This document shows positions 54,501-64,000 of a stretch of DNA of 64,000 bases, in pieces (position 1 is the stretch's first letter; each line of letters starts with the position of its first letter). The position numbers were made by a program, and so were the translations under genes. The stretch is taken from positions 32,748,378 to 32,812,377 of the forward strand of contig NC_064839.1 in assembly GCF_024166365.1 (NCBI RefSeq), in the 5' to 3' direction. Under the pieces are notes generated by a model. That model did no database searches and was not told the origin of the DNA. It saw only the letters and a program-made list of their open reading frames with translations. Source of the DNA: Elephas maximus indicus (Eukaryota; Chordata; Mammalia; Proboscidea; Elephantidae).

Positions 54501-55972
54501 TGATTGCAAACTGCCTGCCCCACTCCAGACCCTCTGAATCTCCGCTTGGTTAACAAGCCTCCCAGGTGTCTGTGGGAGGCCCTAGGTGAGAAAAGAGCAC
54601 TTTCTCTCCTACAGCCTACCCAGAGCCCAGCATCCCAGACCCCGACCAAATTCCTAGTCCCCTGGGTCCTTGATGTAACTGTAATACCTTCCAAGAGTTG
54701 TTTTAACTCCTGACTTTAAGATGAGAGCAGGAAGAATGTAAGGAGAGCACTATGTTGTAATGCACTCTGTAGAACGTACAGACAAATGTTTGTTGAATGA
54801 ATGAAGATACAGGGCACCCAGTGATTTCTGACCTCTAGTTAGCTCTCTCGTTGGTAATGGTCCTAACTGGGCAGCTAAGGAGATATCCTCCAACTTGAAG
54901 TCTGAAAATTCCTGCATGAACCACCTTGTTCTTGTCCCAAACCTTGAGCCAGAACATCTGCTTCTTGGTCCTGGGCCCCTCGACCCTGAGTATTTGCACA
55001 CCTGCTGCTTGAGGCAGGTTCTGAAGACCTCCTGGTCACTGTCAGGTGGCTTTGGGCAAGTTTAGTTCTTCTGCATCAGTTTGTGTTCTCTCTGGCACAA
55101 TCAACATCCTCCTGGGTGCCATGGCCCAAGACTGGGACATCTTCACCCTCAGGGCAAATTGGAAAAAAAAAATGAAGGCAGTGAACTTCATGTGTGACTC
55201 CATTACATGCCCCACCAGCAATAACTCAGAGCTGCTGTTAAGGTAGTGAGCTCCCTGTTACTGGAGATAACCAAGCAGAAGTCAATGTACGACATGCCAG
55301 GAAGGTTGTCACCAACAGCCATCAACTAAGCCGTCGGACCTCTTGACCACTGAAGTCCTCCCGAGTCCCAATGTGTCTGATTCTGTGAGTCTCAAAAGTG
55401 TCGACTCGCACCACTGCATCGTGAAAAACATCTGTATCCTACCCACACAGCTTCACGATACTCAGGAAGGTTTTGCACAAAGTGAGGAAATATAATTTAA
55501 ACATCTCCTAAGTGTCAGAACCATGAGAGAGAAAAAAAACAAATTAATCAACAAAGAATGCCTTTTCAATGATTTTCCAGCCAGCTGTGTCTGTCACCAA
55601 ACCACAGGTGAGATACTAATAATATTCAGCTGGGTCCAACTGCTTTAAAATTTAAATATGGCCTAGTTTTCCTAATAAATGTATAGAGTATATTTCCTAG
55701 CATGGCCCTTTAATGAATGTGAACTTTTTGTGAGCATTTAGCAGAGGCATAAAATGAGGGTGGAGTCACAGCTGAATGGCAGACGGGATGAGCCAAGGGT
55801 CCGGGTCTACACGCATGAAAGCCGTCTTCCTTGGGTAACCTAGCAACACAGATGCAGCAGGAGGGGTCTTAAGAGAAAAGACAATTGGCAAAACAGTGGA
55901 ATAAAGTCATTTCCCCCTTTTTAGCCTAATTTGAAGCTCTGAGGCTGTGGGAGCTTGCTCTAGCTTTGCATA
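54501..55972. other. Gene-free stretch
   Basis: Single-copy-looking DNA with no exon, RNA gene or named repeat that I can support. Confidence 0.45.
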
Positions 55973-56240
55973 AAAACCAATTCTCACTCATGGTGACCCC
56001 ATGTGTAACGGAGTAGAACTACCCGCATAGGAGTTTCTTGTCTGTAATCTTTACAGAAGCAGATTGCCAGGCCTTTCTTCCACAGTGTCACTAGCTGGGT
56101 TCGAACTGCCAAGCTTTGGATTAGTAGTAAAGCCCTTAACAATTTGCACGATTGAAAACCCTATGGAATACAGTTCTACTCTGCAACATGTGCGGTCACC
56201 ATGAGTTGGGAGGGATCAACTCGACAGCAACTGGCTTGGG
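55973..56240. repeat. AfroSINE pair (reverse copy, then forward 3' half)
   Basis: Reverse copy 55973-56150 ('ctcactcatggtgaccccat' to 'cccttaacaatttgcacg'), forward fragment 56153-56240 ('gaaaaccctatggaatacag'). Confidence 0.8.
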
Positions 56241-56369
56241 GTTTTTTCATTGCAGAAGGAGAACCAATCTGCTGACCGAGTCCATCACAGACTGGACAAG
56301 TTGGGTCCCAGAGGCAGAGGTGCTGACCTTCAGCTGCCCACCAGCCTCATCACTCCCCCATACCCCATA

Positions 56370-56735
56370 CCTTGTCTTTCTCAAACTCAAGGCATCTTTC
56401 CAAGCTCCCATGCTTTTGCATGTGCTTTTCCCTCTGCTCCTTCTCTACTTATCCACCTCAGTCTTGCTCCATGCCCAGATTCAGAAATCACTTCCTCCAC
56501 GCTGTCTTCCCTGATTTCTTGTGTAATGTTGAACCCTCTCTCCTTTGAGCAAGGAGCCTCTAAACCCTGTTCCCTGCCCACCCCTCCTTCAGCTCATCCT
56601 TCCCTCTGCAGTGTTTCTCTGCCTCCTTTTTGGCCTCTCCTACTAGATTGGAATCTCTTTGAGGGCAAGGACCAAGTCGTAAACCTCACTGTATCCCAGT
56701 GTGGGTGCCAATCAATGCTTGTGGAAGGAAGGTAA
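56370..56735 (+). repeat. L2 LINE 3' end
   Basis: 'gcttttgcatgtgcttttcc', 'cttcctccacgctgtcttcc' and 'gattggaatctctttgaggg' are typical L2 3' blocks. The long frames over it are L2-derived or chance. Confidence 0.75.
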
Positions 56736-56964
56736 AAGCAGAGGTGATACCACCTGACAAAGCCATTGACTGGAATGTTTTGGCAACAATATCTCCTTGG
56801 TAGGTCCTCACTGGGATGGGGATTTAGAAAGATATGACCAAACAATCCAGCAATTTTCTAAAATTTCCAGAGATTTGGATATTATGTTCATAATAACGAC
56901 CATTGTATACCATGCTTCTGGTAATGAAAGGCATGGCCATCTCCACCAGGATCTGGACTTGCAC

Positions 56965-57165
56965 TGTGGAGTCAGGCAGAACAAGGCTCCCAGCCCAGTC
57001 ACCTTGCTGAATGGTCTTAGACAAGTTACACAACCTCTCTGAGTCTCAGCTTCCTCAATCAAAATGTAGAGATGACAGTAACTCCTCAGCAGCGTTGTTG
57101 GAAGGTTGTAATGAAATTAAATAAGTGAAAGTTCCTAGTGACAAGATTTTCCATAAATGTTAACA
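56965..57165 (+). repeat. MIR SINE
   Basis: Forward MIR: 'ggtcttagacaagttacaca', 'gaggttgta'-type core near 57100. Confidence 0.72.
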
Positions 57166-57429
57166 CTTTCCCCACCTAGCACAACTATCGGCTGTAAGAT
57201 TTTAGACCACGTGGTACCTCAGTATTCCCAACCATACAATAGGCAGGCATGTTCTCACCTTCTTATTTTATTGCTCAAGGATCAAGCTTATGCAAAAATA
57301 TTTAATATTTAGAACAGACTTCATTTCTTCAAAGTGCCATGGAAGGGTAAAATAGTCATCCCATTCTTAAACAATGCAGGAATTACCACCTGTCATTTCT
57401 AAGAGGATTAAGAGATTGTCACCTATTAA

Positions 57430-59531
57430 GGACATGCTACTTGCTCATATGCAAGTTCAAGATGAAGTTCAAGAAAATTACAACAGGTCCACAGGACCCA
57501 AAATATGAATTTGAGTATATCCTGCCTGAGTTTAGAGACCATCTCAAGAATAGACTTAACGCATTGAACACTAGTGATAAGAGACCAGACAAGTTGTGGA
57601 ATGACATCAAGGACATCATACCTGAAGAAAGCAAGAGGTCATTAAAAAGACAGGAAAGGAAGAAAAAACCAAATGATGTCAGGAGAGGCTATGAAAGTTA
57701 CTCTTGAATGTACAGTAGCTAAAGCGAAAGGAAGAAATGATGAAGTAAAAGGGCTGAACAGAGGGCAGCTCAAGAAGACAAAGTATTATAATGAAATGTG
57801 CAAAGACCTGGAGATAGAAAGCGAAAAGGGAGAAACACGCCCAACATTTTTCAAGCTAAAAGAACTGAACAAAAAAGTCAAGCCTTGAGTTGCAATACTG
57901 AAGGATTCTACGTGAGGAATACTAAACAACACAGGAAGCATCAAAAGACAATGGAAGGAATACACAGAGTCACTATACCAAAAAGAATTGGTCAACGTTC
58001 AACCATTTCAACCAATGTTCAAGGATTTCAAGAACCAATGGTACCGAAGGAAAAGGTCCAAGCTGTGCTGAAGGCATTGGTGAAAAACAAGGCTCCAGGA
58101 ATTGACAGAATACCAATTGAGATGTTTCAACAAATGGATGCAGCACCGGAAGTGCTTGGTTGTCTATGCCAAGAAATTTGGAAGACAGCTACCTGGCCAA
58201 CCAACTGAAAGGGATCCATATTTATGCCTATTCCCAAGAAAAGTAAGCCAACCGAATGCTTAAATTATCAAACAACGTCATTAATATCACACCCAAAAAA
58301 ATTCAAAAAGCAACTGCAGCAGTGTATCAACAGGGAACTGCTGGAAATTCAAGCTGGATTCAGAAGAGGATGTGGAACCAGGCATAGCATTGCTGATGCC
58401 AGATGGATCCTGGCTGAAAACAGAGAATACCAGAAATATGTTTACCTATATTTTATTGACTATGCTAAGGCATTCGACTGTGCGGATCATAACAAATTAC
58501 AGATAACATTGCGAAGAATGGGAATTCCGGAACACTTAATTGTGCTCATGAGGAAATTGTACATAGATCAAGTGGCCATCGTTTAATCAGAACAAGAGGA
58601 TACTGCGTGGTTTAAAGTCAAGAAAGGTGTGCATCAGGGTTGCATCTTTTTGCCTTATGTAGCCAGTCTGTATGCTGAGCAAATAATCCAAGATGATGGA
58701 CAATATGAACAAGAACGGGGCATGAGGATTGAAGGAAGACTCGGTAACAACCTGTAACATGCAGATGACACAACCTTGCTTGCTGAAAGTGCAGAGGACT
58801 TGAAGCACTTACTGATGAAGGTCAAAGACCACAGCCTTCAGTATGGATTACTCCTCAACATAAAGAAAACAAAAATCCTCACAACTGGACCAACAAGCAA
58901 CATCATGATAAATGGAGAAAATACTGAAGTTGTCAACGATTTCATTTTACTTGGATCCACAATCAATGCCCATGGAAGCAGCAGTCAAGAAATCAAATGA
59001 TGCATTGCATTGGGCGAATCTGCTGCAAAAGATCTCTTCAAAGCGTTAAAAAGCAAAGGTATCACTTTAAGGACTAAGGTGCACCTAACCCAAGCCAAGG
59101 TGTTTTCAACTGCCTCATATGCACATGAAAGCTGAACAATGAATAAGGAAGACAAGAAGAATTGCTGCCTTCGAATTATGGTGTTGGCGAAGAATATCGA
59201 GTATACATGGACTGCCAGAAGAACGAATAAATCTGTCTTGGAAGAAGACAAGACATGCTCCTTAGAACCAAGGATGGCGAAACTACACCTCACGTACTTT
59301 GAACATGTTACCAGGAGGGACTAGTCCCTGGAGAAGGACATCACGCTTGGGAAAGTAGAGGGAAAGTGAAAAGAGGAAGACCCTCAATGAGATGGACTGA
59401 CACAGCGGCTGCAACAATGGGCTAAAGCACAACAATGATTGTAAGTTGCAGGACTGGTCAGTATATTCTTCTGCTGTACAGAGGGTCGCTATGAGTCGGA
59501 ACTGACTCAATGGCACCTGACAACAACAATT
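57430..59531 (+). mobile_element. RTE retrotransposon, 2.1 kb, longest copy, defective
   Basis: Covers the inter-domain linker ('PEYEFEYILPEFRDHLKN'-like region near 57500-57550, reading 'PKYEFEYILPEFRDHLKN'), the RT entry ('KAPGIDRIPIEMFQQMD' near 58090), palm ('DYAKAFDCADHNK' near 58458), the catalytic box near 58760 where a stop and a Tyr-to-His change give HADD instead of YADD, and the 3' end with 'cgctatgagtcggaactgac'. Multiple stops and frameshifts. No endonuclease domain. Confidence 0.9.
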
Positions 59532-59855
59532 AGCACAGAAAGCCATTGCACATGGAAGAAGCATATCGCCTGTGTGAGGGAGGATAGGACTGCTCTCTGC
59601 TGCTCAGTGTTCCCCCAGCTTCATATGCCCCTCTGGGAATGTGCCAGAAGAGCGTCTGATGGAATTCTGGCCACCACATTTTAAGACAGGTACCCCAATC
59701 CACATTTTACTGATGAGAAACTGAGGCTTGGTAAGCTCACTTAAAAAAATATGCTGAGTCCACAATACAGGAGAGGTCTGCACAACTGGACTAAACCAAA
59801 AGCAAAGAAGTTTCCTGAATAAACTGAATGCTTTCAAGGCCAGTGTACAGAGGCA
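59532..59855. other. Gene-free stretch
   Basis: Short single-copy stretch with a reverse MIR trace near 59710 ('actgatgagaaactgaggct'). Confidence 0.45.
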
Positions 59856-60630
59856 GAGGTTTGGGTACCATGGTTTCAGGGGACATCTAAGCTAATTGGC
59901 ATAAAAAAATCTATGAAGAAAACATTCTGCATCCCACTCTAAAGAGTGGCATCTGGGGTCTTGCTAGCAAGTGGCCATTTAAGATGCATCAATTGGTCTC
60001 AACCCATCTGTATCAAAGGAGAATGAAGAACACCAAGGACACAGGAAATTATGAGCCCAAGAGACAGAAAGGACCACATAAACCAGAGACTACGTTAGCC
60101 TGAGACCAGAAGAACTAGATGGTGCCCAGCTACAACAGATTGCCCTGACAGGGAATAAAACAGAGAACCCCTGAGGGAGAAGGAGAGCAGTGGGATGCAG
60201 ACCCCAAACTCTCGTAAAAAGACCAGACTTAATGGTCTGACTGAGACTAGAAGGACCCCAGAGGTCATGGTCCCCAGGCCTTCTGTTAGCCCAAGGCAGG
60301 AACCACTCCAAAAGCCAACTCTTCAGACAGGGATTGGACTGGACTATCAGATAGAAAATGTTACTGGTGAGGAGTGAGCTTCTTGGATCAAGTAGACACA
60401 TGATATTATGTGGGCATCTCCTGTCTGGAAGGGAGATGAGAGGGCAGAGGGGGTCAGAAGCTGGCCGAATGGACACAAAAATAGAGAGTGGAGGGAAGGA
60501 GTGTGCTGTCTCATTAGGGGGAGGGCAACTAGGAGTATATAGCAGGGTGTATATAAATTTTTGTATGAGAGACTGACTTGATTTGTAAACTTTCACTTAA
60601 GGCACAATAAAAATTTAAAAAAAAAAAAAA
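59856..60630 (+). mobile_element. L1 LINE 3' end with poly-A
   Basis: 'ggcatctggggtcttgctag' and 'cactttcactt'-like end, then 'caataaaaatttaaaaaaaa'. Same layout as the L1 that hosts the provirus. The 168-codon minus frame inside is chance. Confidence 0.8.
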
Positions 60631-61019
60631 AAGTACGCTGAGTCCAGATTCAGTGTCTTCTGCCTGTTATCATCCAAGACGCTGCAGAAGGGATTGTTGC
60701 ATTGTAGACAAGGGGGAGCCAGGTGACCACTAAGTTGTGCTCCAGGTGTGAGACTCCTCAGTGCTTCCAAAAGGGTAACCAAGGGTAAGAATTCCTGGAA
60801 CATGCAGCCCTCTCCTCTTTCCAGAAGGGAGGGAATTGTGACTATAAGAATCATAACAGAACTCAAGATCAGAGTCATGAGATCCTTCTAGAATCATCTG
60901 CAATGATGTAAAATGATCTATTTTCATCCACATAGAAAATAAAAACACTATGAAGTTATGCCACAGGGATTTCAAATACCACCAGGGCCACCCATGGTGG
61001 ACAGGTTTCAGAAGACCTT

Positions 61020-61348
61020 CCAGATTAAGACAGACTAGGAAGAAAGTCTTGGCAATCTACTTCTGAAAATTAGCCAATAAAACCCTTATGGACCACAACA
61101 GGACATTGTCCTACTTGCTTGCTTTGCATACATCATCAGGAGAGGTCGATCGCTAGAGGAGGGCATCATGTTTGGTAAGTAGAGGGCCAGTGGAGGGTGT
61201 GGGAGACCCTCAGTGAGATGGATCGCCACAGTAACAATAACTTGAGCGTGGTGGAAGTTGCGAGGATGACACAGGACCAGGAAACACGTTGTTCTGTTGT
61301 ACATAAGTTCACCATGAGTCACTGCCAACTCAGCGGCAACTAACAACA
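61020..61348 (+). mobile_element. SINE-RTE chimeric 3' end
   Basis: A SINE-like block ('cttggcaatctacttctgaa', 'ccaataaaacccttatggac') is followed directly by an RTE 3' end ('ctagaggagggcatcatgtt', 'ttctgttgtacataag', tail 'ggcaactaacaac'). Confidence 0.7.
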
Positions 61349-61496
61349 CGAGCTTATACTCTTGGGAGACAAGTCTCAGGGTCTCCCAAGGTTAGAGTAG
61401 GGTGACGGTGTGTCCCAGACTGCCTAGGACAGTCCCTGCTTACATAACTGTCCCAAAATAGTGATCAGTCACGCTCCCGTTCACTGTCAAAGTATC

Positions 61497-61665
61497 TCGA
61501 TTTATACGGCCATCCCAGCTCTGTGGTTCTCAACCCTGGCTACAGATTAGGATCACATGGGGAGCTTTTTGAACATCACGATTGAATCAAAATCCGTATG
61601 GGTGAGATCCAGGCATTGGTGATTTTTTTAAGCTTTCCCAGTGATTCTAACGTGCAGCCAAGGCT
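61497..61665 (+). repeat. MER5A hAT-Charlie remnant
   Basis: 'ggttctcaaccctggctaca', then 'ggagcttttt', and the end 'gattctaacgtgcagccaag', the standard MER5A layout. Confidence 0.82.
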
Positions 61666-61669
61666 GAAG

Positions 61670-62415
61670 GGCCGCTGTTCCAGGTGGAAGGCACAACCCT
61701 TACCGACAAGTCAAGGTGGATCAAGTCTGCGGACAGCAGTTGGCAGATGGGACCCCAATTAGCCCTGGGCCACCCTGCCCACCAGGGCCTAGGGAAGCCA
61801 ACCGTGACACAGCTGTGCCTCACTGTTTTTTCACCTGCTTGTATTGACTTACCTGCCTGCTTCTAGAAAGGATCAGAGGCTCCGCAGCACTGGGTGCCAG
61901 CTCAGTAGTGAGCAGGTAATTAGGGCTCATCTTGCTCCCAAAGAGGCAGTGAGAGAAGTCACCTGTTTCACCTTGAAGTGAAGAAGGAGAACCTGGAGAG
62001 CCAAATTCTTCCACACATTTCAGAGAGATTCTGCCGGAGAGCTCCACAGAGGAGCGTGGAGTCAGGCTGCTGCCACAGACAAGCCCCAGGGCCCAGGGTG
62101 CAAATGTGCCCTGTGTGGAGTCTCTGGAACGGGTTGTCTCCAAGTGTCGCATTTATCCTAATTAAGGCTGAGAGGAACGTCTCTGGCCTCTCATCGCTCG
62201 CCAGGGAGTCTTGAGAAGAGAGGAGCCTGCCATCAACTTGTCCCAGCCACAGAGAGCAGAGCCCGCCCCCAGGCATCCCCCCTGGGTTTTGAATCATTTT
62301 CAAAGCTTTTGCATTCATACATCTGCCTGAAAAGCTTTTCCAAGAGCAGAAATTAAAGATGCAGGTTGGAGAGAAATCTGCTCTTTCTAATGCAAGGCAG
62401 TGAATATCACTAGAG
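61670..62415. other. Gene-free stretch
   Basis: Single-copy-looking DNA. The block at 62140-62390 has homeobox-type TAATTA ('cctaattaaggc') and looks like possible conserved non-coding sequence, which cannot be tested here. Confidence 0.4.
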
Positions 62416-62620
62416 GTAGGCTGGTGGTGCAGACAGTTAACACGCTCGGCTGCTAACCAAAAAGTTGATGGCTCAAGTCTACCCAGAGGCGCCTTGCAAG
62501 AAAGGCCTGGTGATCTCCTTCCAAAAAATCAGCCATGAAAATCCTACGGAGCACAGTTCTGCTCTGACACACATGGGGTCACCTTGAGTGAGAATGGACT
62601 CGACAGAAACTGGTAGGCCT
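62416..62620 (+). repeat. AfroSINE
   Basis: Forward: 'ctggtggtgcagacagttaa' to 'tgagtgagaatggactcgac'. Confidence 0.86.
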
Positions 62621-62721
62621 GGAGTGTTTATAGCTCCCAGATGCATTCCAATTACTTAATTCATCACACATCAGTGTTTTTCAAGACGTGTTCCTGAGAA
62701 ACACGCCAAAGTTATATTATC

Positions 62722-62932
62722 GTTCTTGTCATGTGCCATCAAGTCCACCCCGACTCATAGTGACCCTCCCTGTGGGACAGAGTAGGACTTCCCCCACAGG
62801 GTTTCCAAGCCTGTGATCTTTACAGGAGCAGATTGTCAGGTCTTTTCCCCTGCAGATCCACTGGTGGATTCGAACCATTGACCTTTCAGTTAGCAGCCAA
62901 GTGCTTAACCATTGCATCACCAGGTCTCCTCC
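62722..62932 (-). repeat. AfroSINE
   Basis: Reverse: 'gtgccatcaagtccaccccg' to 'taaccattgcatcaccaggt'. Confidence 0.87.
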
Positions 62933-64000
62933 AATGATATATTAGGAGGATCTATTTCGTGAAATATTGTTTGGAAAGCTGCAAAATATTTGGAAAACCT
63001 TTGTCATCTGTGGATTTAGCATTCACCTTTCTGAATCATGAGTAAGTTTGAAAGACAGTGCCAAATTGTCCCCTATATGAGCTGTAACAATTTACACTAC
63101 CATCGGCAGTACCACGCTCACACACAGATAACACACACATCTCACTGTCTTGGCATTTTCAAACTGGATGACCTTTGCTAGTCTGAAGAATGGAAATATT
63201 TTTCTCCCCCATAACTCCCATTCCTGAAGTTTGTGTGGGACATTGAAACACGCCGCCAAGTTGATCTTGTGTTTAAGAAAGTGTAACCCCTAAATCAGGG
63301 TACTCATAGCCAGAGTGATCCTTTCACTGTGCAAGAAGTTAAAGCTCAAAGAGAGGGCGAGACTTGTCCAAGGTCAACAACAAGTTGGCTACTGAGCCAA
63401 AACCGGAGCCCAAGTACACTGACTCCCAGCCCAGTGCTCCCCCCAGCAACCCGCCCTGGCTCCCAGACCACCTGTCTTCCACTTCCTTCAGGGGAGGCTC
63501 CTGGTGAAAACTCTGCCTTTTAATTCTGCCCAGGATGAAGAGAGAAGAGGTTGACTTTGTACTGTCATCAGATATTAAGCTTGATTTTCCCAGCTACTGA
63601 CATCCAAATTGCCAGTGAGCTAGAGAAAGCCCCAGCGGAGCCTGTTGGCTGTGCTGATAGAATCGGGGCCTACAGCTGGGAAGGAGGGACAGCTCCCCCT
63701 CAACTGCAGGAGGGGATGGGCATCCAGGGCCCCACAGAGCCCAGTGACCACCAGCAACCCAGAGACAGGGTACCAGCTGATAAAGACAGATGAGGGTCAG
63801 TGTCCTCCATTAAAATTTTAAACCACGAGCACTCGACGACCACACATACTTGAAATGCCATCCCTGGGAATTAGAAGCCAAGAGGCTGTTAAGGTTATTG
63901 TGTGGAGTTGCCAAAAATTGAAGACATAATGCATCATTTGTCCTCTGGAAAATTTTTGAAAGCAAAGCTCTCATGACATGAAACACGCTATGCAAATGGA
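62933..64000. other. Gene-free stretch at the right edge
   Basis: MIR-like trace near 63320-63400 ('ccaaggtcaacaacaagttg'). No exon; no CDH5 sequence to the end of the window. Confidence 0.45.

Noticed and set aside
1..64000. CRISPR array, phage, plasmid or bacterial operon
   Set aside because: No regularly spaced repeats with unique spacers and no bacterial genes; the repeat families and spliced exons show mammalian nuclear DNA.

Overview
The window is nuclear DNA from a placental mammal, almost certainly an elephant or close relative (Proboscidea/Afrotheria). The evidence is the repeat load: many tRNA-derived AfroSINE copies (A/B-box head, tail reading 'gtcgctatgagtcggaatcg'), several RTE non-LTR retrotransposon copies sharing that tail, L1 3' ends, and old mammal-wide repeats (MIR, L2, MER5A, MaLR). 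There are no bacterial features, no CRISPR array and no tRNA or rRNA genes. Most short open frames are chance or lie inside repeats.

Layout. 1-15 kb: repeats and single-copy DNA without a recognisable gene (RTE copies at 0.15, 1.1-2.4 and 8.5-9.3 kb; two LTRs of one MaLR-like family at 4.1 and 5.0 kb). 15.05-15.26 kb: a GC-rich block with a FOX:ETS-type endothelial motif, read as the promoter and non-coding first exon of the gene below. 17.5 kb: a degenerate second copy of the signal-peptide exon. 20.6-40.8 kb: the only cellular gene I recognise, a VE-cadherin (CDH5)-like locus on the + strand. It has a signal/propeptide exon at 20598-20821 (frameshifted) and five open exons at 36503-36791, 38042-38158, 39066-39224, 40135-40322 and 40521-40725, covering cadherin repeats EC1 to EC3. 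EC4, EC5, the membrane segment and the catenin-binding tail were not found in the remaining 23 kb. The long intron 2 holds an RTE-free repeat block: a GGT/GAT minisatellite, an L1 packed with five SINEs, another L1 split by a likely LTR, and an L1 split by a young betaretrovirus-like provirus.

The provirus (29599-35239, minus strand) has two 1148-bp LTRs, a 6-bp target duplication, a tRNA-Lys3-type primer site, a polypurine tract, a partial gag, a tiny integrase remnant and an env interrupted by one frameshift. Pro and nearly all of pol are deleted. It is therefore non-autonomous. 41-64 kb: SINE pairs, L1/L2/MIR fragments, a long TTTG microsatellite, a 2.1-kb RTE copy at 57.4-59.5 kb and ordinary single-copy DNA.

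The most interesting signal is the CDH5-like locus. Exons 3-7 are free of stops, and their splice-site positions and phases agree from exon to exon, yet the calcium-binding linker motif is damaged after every EC repeat and the signal exon is frameshifted. Reading through the last exon gives a short hydrophobic tail that resembles a GPI-attachment signal, followed by an ATTAAA poly(A) motif. It may be a recently decayed CDH5 duplicate or a reduced extracellular-only cadherin gene. Comparisons with human CDH5 are from memory and no searches were run.
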